A program made the position numbers and the translations under genes. From DATHSN01 sp035464115 (lineage in GTDB: Bacteria > Actinomycetota > Acidimicrobiia > Acidimicrobiales > SKKL01), in the NCBI GenBank assembly GCA_035464115.1, contig DATHSN010000229.1:1-22179 (forward strand): a stretch of 22,179 bases of DNA, given 5' to 3'. The notes beneath the pieces are model-generated. The model was not told the DNA's origin. It made no database searches and saw only the letters and a program-made list of their open reading frames with translations. Numbering within the stretch: the first letter of the stretch is position 1; each line of letters starts with the position of its first letter. Positions 16,785 through 22,179 of this stretch are shown here, in pieces.

Positions 16785-17204
16785 ATGAAGCTGCGCGACG
16801 CGCTGCGGCTCGGTGCGTCGGGTGACACCTCGGCGGTCGACGACTTCGCGCTCTCGGCCGACGACCTCGACACCGTGCGGTCGATCGCAGCCGCCGTCGT
16901 GGCCCCCGAGCTCGACACCGTGGTGGTCGCCGGATCGGTGCTGGCCCCGGTCGAGAACGACCGGAGCCTCGCCGACGGCCCGGAGGGCCACCCGGCGGCC
17001 CTGGCCGACGACCCGGCGGCGGCCGACGAGGTGGCGGTCGAGGTCGAGACCCGCAGTCACGAGGTCGCCGACCACGACGACCTCGGTTGGGATGATGGCG
17101 AGCACGACGGCCTCGATCCCATCGATCACTGGTCGGACTGGGCCGAACCCGACGCGGCCGACGTGATCGACGACGACGTCGATGGAGGCGGCGGCCTTGC
17201 CTGA
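16785..17204 (+). CDS. Small acidic protein upstream of the dynamin-like genes
   Basis: 139-residue protein with no family I recognise. Residues 1-60 look folded and mostly helical (MKLRDALRLGASGD, DDLDTVRSIAAAVVAPEL). Residues 60-139 are strongly acidic and low in complexity, with Trp, His and Asp clusters (DDLGWDDGEHDGLDPIDHW) and a Gly run near the end. It lacks cysteine, signal peptide and membrane helix. It is first in the operon and overlaps the first dynamin-like gene, so it may be made in step with it. In mycobacteria the iniB gene holds the same place before iniA, but I see no clear sequence likeness to IniB, so this is only positional. A partner or regulator of the GTPases is possible. 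Confidence 0.7.
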   Translation: MKLRDALRLGASGDTSAVDDFALSADDLDTVRSIAAAVVAPELDTVVVAGSVLAPVENDRSLADGPEGHPAALADDPAAADEVAVEVETRSHEVADHDDLGWDDGEHDGLDPIDHWSDWAEPDAADVIDDDVDGGGGLA

Positions 17205-18981
17205 CGGGCCGGACCTCGCCGCTCTGGCGACGAACCTGGTGGCGGCCGCCGAGGCCCACGGCTCGCCCGACGTGGCGAGCGTGGCGGCCAGCATCGCCGA
17301 GGCGTGTCGGCGCCCCGAGCTCGTGGTGGCCGTCGGCGACTTCAAGCGGGGCAAGACCTCGGTGGTGAACGGCTTGCTGGCCGCGGCCGTGCTGCCGGTC
17401 GACGACACCGTCCCCACGGCCGTGCCGACCGTGGTCAGCGCCGGTCCCCCGAGCGCCAGCCTGATCAGGGTGGGCGATGACGATCCCGACGCCACGCCGG
17501 TCGACCCGACCGAACTGGGCGACGTCCACCGCGCTCCCGGCGACGACCTCGTCCGCATCGAGGTCGCCCACGACGCCCGCGTGCTCCAGCGGGGGTTCGC
17601 CCTCGTCGACTGCCCGCCCGCCCCGCCCGATCACCTCGCCGCCCGTTCCATGACGCTGGCCATGGCGCAGGCGGGCACGGTCGCGCTCTTCGTCACCGAT
17701 GCCACCCAGCCCCTCACCGCGGCGGAGATGGATCTGCTGCGGGCCGTGGCCGAGGTGGTCCCCGACACCATCGTCGTGATCACCAAGGTCGACATGGCGT
17801 CGCACGGCGCGGCGGTGGTCGCCGCCGACCTCGATGCGTTGGCCGCGGCGGGGCTGTCACTGCCCGCCGTCCAGGTCTCGTGTGAGCTCCGGCAGATCGC
17901 GGTCGCCACCGGCGACGCCGGGCTCAACGCCGAGTCGGGCTTCCCCGACCTGGTCCGCGCCATCGACGCCGGCCTGGCCCGAGCGCGCGCCCTCACCGAG
18001 CGCCGACTCGCGGGGTCGCTCGCCGAGGCGGTCGACGCGCTCGACCAGGTGCTGGAGGCTCGCCTGCACGCGCTCTCGTCGGTCGACGCCGCGCAGGTCG
18101 AGCGGACTCGGGTCGAGGCCGAGGTGCGGGCCGCCGATCTCCTCCGGTCGCCGTCGGCCGGGTGGCAGCGGTTGATCGCCGACTCGTGGGTCGACATCCA
18201 GAGCGAATCGGGTCACCTGCTGACCGAGGCGCTCCGCACCCTGATGCAGGAGACCGAGAAGGAGCTGGCGACGATCGATCCCGCCAAGGACTGGGACGTC
18301 TTCGAGCCGTGGGTTCGCAACCAGGTCGCCGCGCGCGTCGAGGTTGCGTTCGCCGATGCGGACGCGCGCACCTCTGAGGCCATCCGGGCGGCCGTCGCCG
18401 AGTTCCACTCCGAGAACGTGCAGATCGCTCACCTCGACGGTGGTCCCGAGCGTCTCGCTGCACTTGGGCTGACCGCGGTCGACATCGACGGCGACCTCGG
18501 TGGCAAGGGATCGCGATTCGGTGGCGGCCTCACCGGCGTGCGGGGGCTCTACACCGGCCCGATGATGCTCGGGTTGCTCGGGCAGGTCGGCATCTCCGTC
18601 GCCGCGCTGGCGCCGGTGGGTCTGGCCATCGGCATCGGCATCGGCGCCAAGGCCATCCGCGACGAGCGGACCCGTCAGCTCGAGGCGCGTCGGCGCAAGG
18701 CGCTCGCGTCGGCGCGGGCGTTCATCGAGATCGCCAGCGGGCGCGCCCGCAAGGAGCTCCAGAGCACGCTGCGGACCCAACAGCGCGGCGTGCGCACCGC
18801 CCTGTCGGAGCACGCCGATCAGATGGCGGCGCAGGCGCGAGCGCGTCTGGCCGAGATCGACGCGCAGCTGCCCAGCGCCGCCGAGCGCGGCCGGCAGGGC
18901 GTCATCCTCGAGCGTGACCGCACCCGGCTGGCCGAGCTGGGCGCCGCGATCCGAGCCATCGCCACCGGAGCCACCCCATGA
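17182..18981 (+). CDS. Dynamin-like GTPase, IniA-like, with degenerate G3 motif
   Basis: 599-residue bacterial dynamin-like protein. The P-loop GDFKRGKTS (52-60) leads into VVNGLL, the G2 Thr lies in DDTVPTAVPTVV (75-85), and G4 is TKVD (201-204). The G3 position, normally DxPG, reads DCPPAP (143-148), so the conserved glycine is lost and GTP hydrolysis may be impaired. A helical stalk follows. A hydrophobic hairpin at about 459-489 (LGLLGQVGISVAALAPVG, then GIGIGIGA-like) probably inserts into the membrane, and a long basic/acidic helix ends the protein. Two starts are possible. The ATG at 17182 has no visible ribosome site, while TTG 17197 has GGAGG (17184-17188) 8 nt upstream. Either overlaps the small acidic gene. 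The order of this gene and the next resembles iniA-iniC of mycobacteria, whose products act on the stressed cell membrane. Confidence 0.88.
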   Translation: MEAAALPDGPDLAALATNLVAAAEAHGSPDVASVAASIAEACRRPELVVAVGDFKRGKTSVVNGLLAAAVLPVDDTVPTAVPTVVSAGPPSASLIRVGDDDPDATPVDPTELGDVHRAPGDDLVRIEVAHDARVLQRGFALVDCPPAPPDHLAARSMTLAMAQAGTVALFVTDATQPLTAAEMDLLRAVAEVVPDTIVVITKVDMASHGAAVVAADLDALAAAGLSLPAVQVSCELRQIAVATGDAGLNAESGFPDLVRAIDAGLARARALTERRLAGSLAEAVDALDQVLEARLHALSSVDAAQVERTRVEAEVRAADLLRSPSAGWQRLIADSWVDIQSESGHLLTEALRTLMQETEKELATIDPAKDWDVFEPWVRNQVAARVEVAFADADARTSEAIRAAVAEFHSENVQIAHLDGGPERLAALGLTAVDIDGDLGGKGSRFGGGLTGVRGLYTGPMMLGLLGQVGISVAALAPVGLAIGIGIGAKAIRDERTRQLEARRRKALASARAFIEIASGRARKELQSTLRTQQRGVRTALSEHADQMAAQARARLAEIDAQLPSAAERGRQGVILERDRTRLAELGAAIRAIATGATP

Positions 18982-20396
18982 GCGACCTGGTCGCCGACAC
19001 GCGGGCGCTCGTGCGGCGGGCGGGCCTCACCGAGCTCGACGCGCTGTTCGACGACGCCTTCCGCTTCGCCATCGCCGGGCTGGTGAAGGCGGGCAAGTCC
19101 ACCCTGCTCAACGCTCTCATCGGCGAGCGACTCGCGCCGACCGATGCGGGCGAGTGCACCCGGATCGTGTCGTGGTACCGCCACGGCGGCCGGTACGAGG
19201 TCGTCGGGGTGGGCCACGACGGTGAGCTCGTCCCGCTGCGCTTCGAGCGACGACGCGGCCTCGAGGTCGACCTCGCCGGTCGCGACCACGGCGACTTCGA
19301 GCGCCTCGACGTCTCGTGTCCCACGCCCCGCCTCACCGGTCAGACGCTGATCGACCTGCCCGGCCACGGCTCGCTCTCGGCCGACGTGTCGGCGCGCGCC
19401 CAACGCTTCCTCGGCGGCACCGTCGACGGGCGTCGCCCCGTCGACGCGGTCATCTACCTGACCCGCCACCACCATCCCACCGACGTGGCGTTCCTCGAGG
19501 CGTTCCAGGGCGATCTCCACCACGCGTCGGCCACCTCGGCCATCGCCGTGCTGTCGCGGGCCGACGAGCTCGGCGGCGCCCGCCCCGACGCCATGTCGAC
19601 CGCGCGACGGGTGGCCGACACCCTCGCCGTCGACCCCCGCATGCGTCGGTTGTGCGCCGACGTCGTGCCGGTGGCCGGACTGCTGGCCGAGACCGCAGCC
19701 ACGCTGCGCAACGACGAGATCGCGGCGCTGCGCACCATCGCCGCGTCGCCCGACGACGTCCGCCGCGCCGGGTTGCTGTCGGTCGACCGGTTCGCGCGCG
19801 CCGACGATCTCGGGGCCACCGCCGAGGTGCGCCAGGCCCTCGTGGGCCGGCTGGGCATCTTCGGGCTCCGGGTCGCCCTCGACATCGTCGAGCGCACCGG
19901 CGGCTCGCCCGATGCGCTCACGAGCGGGCTCGCCGCCGCCAGCGGCATCGGCGACCTGCGCCAGAGCCTCGAGCGCCGGTTCTTCGAGCGGGCCGGCGTG
20001 CTCCGGGCCCGGGCGGCGCTGCAGATCCTCGCCGACTCCGCCGCGGTCATCGACGATGCCGACCTGGCCGCCGACCTCGATCGCATCCGCAGCACGGCGC
20101 ACGAGCTCCGCGAGCTGCAGGCGCTCGACGTGGTGCGGTCCGGCGCGGCCGACGTGCTCGGTGCCACCGATGCCGCCGCCATCGAGCGCCTCCTCGGTGG
20201 CGACGGACCGTCGCTGTCGGCCCGCCTCGGCGCCGATCGCCACCTCGACCCGGCCGAGGCCCGGTCGATGCTGCTCGACGAGCGGCGGCGCTGGGCCACC
20301 GTCGCCGAGTCGCCGTTCGCCACCTCCACCACCGTGGAGCTCACCGAGGTGGCGATGCGGACCTGCGACTCGCTGCTGGTCGGGGCCATCTCGTGA
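18978..20396 (+). CDS. Dynamin-like GTPase, IniC-like
   Basis: 472-residue dynamin-family GTPase with an intact G domain: P-loop GLVKAGKS (34-41) then TLLNALIGERLAPTDAGECT, with the G2 Thr61. G3 is DLPG (126-129) and G4-like is SRAD (193-196), where Arg replaces the usual Lys. The APTDAGECTRIVSWY stretch is, as I recall it, typical of IniC-type proteins. The C-terminal half is helical stalk without a clear membrane segment. The ATG at 18978 overlaps the preceding stop (ATGA), which implies coupled translation and a 1:1 partner role with the membrane-inserting dynamin-like protein. Probable job: membrane remodelling or repair under envelope stress, as a heteromer. The family is clear; the role is inference from mycobacterial Ini proteins. 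Confidence 0.9.
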   Translation: MSDLVADTRALVRRAGLTELDALFDDAFRFAIAGLVKAGKSTLLNALIGERLAPTDAGECTRIVSWYRHGGRYEVVGVGHDGELVPLRFERRRGLEVDLAGRDHGDFERLDVSCPTPRLTGQTLIDLPGHGSLSADVSARAQRFLGGTVDGRRPVDAVIYLTRHHHPTDVAFLEAFQGDLHHASATSAIAVLSRADELGGARPDAMSTARRVADTLAVDPRMRRLCADVVPVAGLLAETAATLRNDEIAALRTIAASPDDVRRAGLLSVDRFARADDLGATAEVRQALVGRLGIFGLRVALDIVERTGGSPDALTSGLAAASGIGDLRQSLERRFFERAGVLRARAALQILADSAAVIDDADLAADLDRIRSTAHELRELQALDVVRSGAADVLGATDAAAIERLLGGDGPSLSARLGADRHLDPAEARSMLLDERRRWATVAESPFATSTTVELTEVAMRTCDSLLVGAIS

Positions 20397-20411
20397 GCGA
20401 CATGTCGTCAC
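20393..20411. repeat. Near-palindrome GTGA-g-CGACATGTCG-TCAC after the IniC-like gene
   Basis: CGACATGTCG (20398-20407) is a perfect 10-bp palindrome flanked by complementary GTGA and TCAC, with one extra base on the left. It covers the stop codon of the IniC-like gene and lies 35 nt before the next start. It could be an operator or weak hairpin, but short palindromes like this arise by chance. Confidence 0.2.
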
Positions 20412-20445
20412 GCCTCGTTGGGCGGTCGCCGGCGAGGTCGCAGGA

Positions 20446-22179
20446 GTGAACCGACTCGGTGCCGACCGACGTCCCGAGGTCGGCGCGGTCGTGTGGATCG
20501 CCGCCGCCCACTCGGACCACGGCCCCGTCGTGGCCGAGCTGATCGAGCACCGCCGAGTGCCGCCGGTCCGCATCGACGGGCGTCTCCTGGAGCGGCAGGA
20601 GCCGGGGGCTGCCATCGACCGGTGGCTCGACGAGGGGGTTCCACCCGCTGAGGCGGCGCGCGCGGCCCGCGACCGGGTGCTGGCCGAGCTGGCCACGCCG
20701 GGCTCGTGGCTCCTCGTCACCGAGCCGCAGTGGCTCGACCCGGTGTCCGCCGACGTGGTGGCCCGGGTCATCGGGCGGTCCGAGCGAGGGACCGTCGTGG
20801 TGGCGCCACCCGGTGCTCCCGTCGGTCCGGTCGCGTCGGCGTGGTCCTCGGCCGGCCAGCTGGTGGAGCTGATCGAGGTCGAGGCCGCCGCGCTCGATGA
20901 TGCGATCGCCGGATTCGACGACGATCCGGTGGCGCTCGCCTCGGCGATCACGCACCGCACCGGTGGAGTGCCGTTCCTCGTCGCTGCGCTCCTCGCCGAC
21001 CTGCGCAGCGCGGTGCTGGAGGCCCCCGGTCCCGTGATCGACGAGGCAGTCGACGGCGTCGGCCCGGCGGTGCGGGCCGCGGTCGCCGCCGTGACCGCAC
21101 GAGTGCCCGGTGCGGCCCGACCGCAGCTCGATCGGGCCGCGGCCACGGGGGCGCGGGTCGGCCCCGACCTCGTCGAGGCCCTCGCCGACGAGGGCTGCCT
21201 CGACGCGTCGGGTCGCCTCTGGCCGGCGGTCGCCGACGCCGTGCTCGCGGCGGCATCGGCTGCGAGCCGCACCGCGATGATCGACGACATCGTCGGCGTC
21301 GGGGCCGAGTCGCCCGCCGCGGCCCTCGAGGCGGTCGCGGCGCTCGAGCGGCTGGGTGCGGCGCCTCGCGACGCCGTCGACCTGTTCTCCACGGCAGCGC
21401 TCGCGGTGGCGCCGCTCCGGCCGGACCAGGCCTCGGCGTGGCTCGCCGGTCTCGGTGCGGCGGTGGCCGACGACGACCGGCTCGCGATCCTGGTGGCCGC
21501 CGGCCGGCTCGGTGACGCCATGGATCTGGTGGCGACGCGGCGCGACGCCACCGAACCGAGCTCACGGGCGCTCGCCCGCGGGGTCGAGGCCGTGGCGCTG
21601 CAGCGCGCCGCTCGCTTCGACGAGGCGGCGCAGGCCTACGAGGCAGCCGACCCCGCCGACGTCCTGCGCCTCGACCTGGCTCGTCTGGCCGGTGTCCCTC
21701 GTGCGCTGACGGGCGACGACCCGCTGCCCTCCGACGCCCCTGGCTCGGCCGCCGGGCGCCTGGTCGAGGGCGCAGTCGCCCTGCGCCGCGATCTGCACGT
21801 GGCGATCGACGCCCTGGCCGCCACCGAGGTGTTGCTCGACCATGGCGACATCACGCTGTGGCCCGACACGCCCGGGGCGCTGGCGGCGCTGGTGCTGTCG
21901 GCGGGGGCCGAGCACGACGACGCCGTCCGCGTCCTGGCCGGGTCGGGATCGTCGCGAGGCGCGGCCTCGCACGTCGGGCGGCTCCGTGCGGTGGGGGGCT
22001 GGGTGGCGCTGCGACAGGGGCGCTGGGCCGACGCCACCAGCGTGGTCGACGAGCTGCGGGAGCGACCCCTCCCAGTCCGCGAGCGCCTGTTGGTCGCCGG
22101 GCTCGACGTGGCGCTCGTCCACCGTGGCGGCGACCAGGCGGCCATGGAGCGGTCCCTCGAGGCGGCCCTCGACGTGGTC
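20446..22179 (+). CDS. STAND/LuxR-type regulator-like protein lacking a P-loop (partial, runs off the window)
   Basis: Open reading frame of 578 codons with no stop before the window end. GTG 20446 is preceded by GAGG (20434-20437) with 8-nt spacing. The first 190 residues follow the plan of a STAND ATPase such as those in large LuxR/MalT-type regulators. A Walker-B-like strand WLLVTEPQWLDPVSADVV (88-105) and a TGGVPFLV sensor-like motif (172-179) are present. But where a Walker A GxxxxGKT should be, the sequence is VVWIAAAHSDHGPVV (16-30), and the Walker B acids are T and E/P. It is thus probably a non-hydrolysing pseudo-ATPase. The remainder is Ala-rich helical repeat of TPR type (for example VALQRAARFDEAAQAYEAAD). 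As I recall, iniBAC in mycobacteria has a large LuxR-family regulator (IniR) encoded nearby; this may be its counterpart, with a DNA-binding domain expected past the window. Confidence 0.75.
   Translation, partial: MNRLGADRRPEVGAVVWIAAAHSDHGPVVAELIEHRRVPPVRIDGRLLERQEPGAAIDRWLDEGVPPAEAARAARDRVLAELATPGSWLLVTEPQWLDPVSADVVARVIGRSERGTVVVAPPGAPVGPVASAWSSAGQLVELIEVEAAALDDAIAGFDDDPVALASAITHRTGGVPFLVAALLADLRSAVLEAPGPVIDEAVDGVGPAVRAAVAAVTARVPGAARPQLDRAAATGARVGPDLVEALADEGCLDASGRLWPAVADAVLAAASAASRTAMIDDIVGVGAESPAAALEAVAALERLGAAPRDAVDLFSTAALAVAPLRPDQASAWLAGLGAAVADDDRLAILVAAGRLGDAMDLVATRRDATEPSSRALARGVEAVALQRAARFDEAAQAYEAADPADVLRLDLARLAGVPRALTGDDPLPSDAPGSAAGRLVEGAVALRRDLHVAIDALAATEVLLDHGDITLWPDTPGALAALVLSAGAEHDDAVRVLAGSGSSRGAASHVGRLRAVGGWVALRQGRWADATSVVDELRERPLPVRERLLVAGLDVALVHRGGDQAAMERSLEAALDVV

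Noticed and set aside
16719..17558. N-terminal extension of the Hsp70-like gene
   Set aside because: It would overlap two plus-strand genes. The Hsp70 fold begins at YSLGIDIGTT, and a ribosome site precedes GTG 16718.
18819..21551. Minus-strand frame of 910 codons opposite the dynamin genes
   Set aside because: Ser/Ala/Arg-rich shadow translation with no motif. The plus-strand genes have G-domain motifs and coupled starts.

Overview
The window is very GC-rich DNA (G or C at most third codon positions), densely packed with genes, using GTG and TTG starts and 4-nt start/stop overlaps. It looks like a high-GC actinobacterium. Three starts lie 6-8 nt behind a TANNNT hexamer, the usual signature of actinobacterial leaderless mRNAs. 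A NifJ-type pyruvate:ferredoxin oxidoreductase paired with a dihydroorotate-dehydrogenase-like gene in such a GC-rich genome makes me favour a member of the Acidimicrobiia (Iamia/Ilumatobacter-like), but that placement is inference. I see no rRNA, tRNA, CRISPR array, transposase, integrase or phage gene. No stretch above 300 bases lacks a gene; the longest gaps are 178, 154 and 137 nt.

Layout. (1) 9-1940: an Lrp/AsnC regulator converges on a FAD-dependent amine/amino-acid oxidase of the DAO family. (2) 2095-7740, minus strand: a three-gene operon of an amylosucrase-like GH13 enzyme, a fused circularly permuted ATP-grasp/alpha-E protein, and a transglutaminase-like protein. Strong hairpins lie behind it. 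(3) 7878-12580, plus strand: nifJ, then an overlapping gene of the dihydroorotate dehydrogenase fold that lacks the usual catalytic Cys/Ser. (4) 12612-15028: a small zinc-ribbon protein, a helical protein on the opposite strand, and a membrane-anchored protein with an acidic linker and a possible SPOR-like domain. Two tandem hairpins follow. (5) 15207-22179: a divergent locus. On the minus strand is an Hsp70 ATPase domain with no substrate-binding domain, joined by a proline-rich linker to a C-terminal membrane anchor. On the plus strand are a small acidic protein, two bacterial dynamin-like GTPases resembling mycobacterial IniA and IniC, and a large protein, cut by the window end, that resembles a STAND/LuxR-type regulator without a P-loop.

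Region 5 is the most interesting part. It reads as an Ini-like membrane-remodelling module with an added tail-anchored Hsp70 and a probable pseudo-ATPase regulator. Region 2 is second: the peptide/amidoligase trio members (ATP-grasp, alpha-E, transglutaminase) are in one operon with a sucrose-acting glucan synthase, which suggests a link between an unknown peptide-like product and alpha-glucan metabolism.
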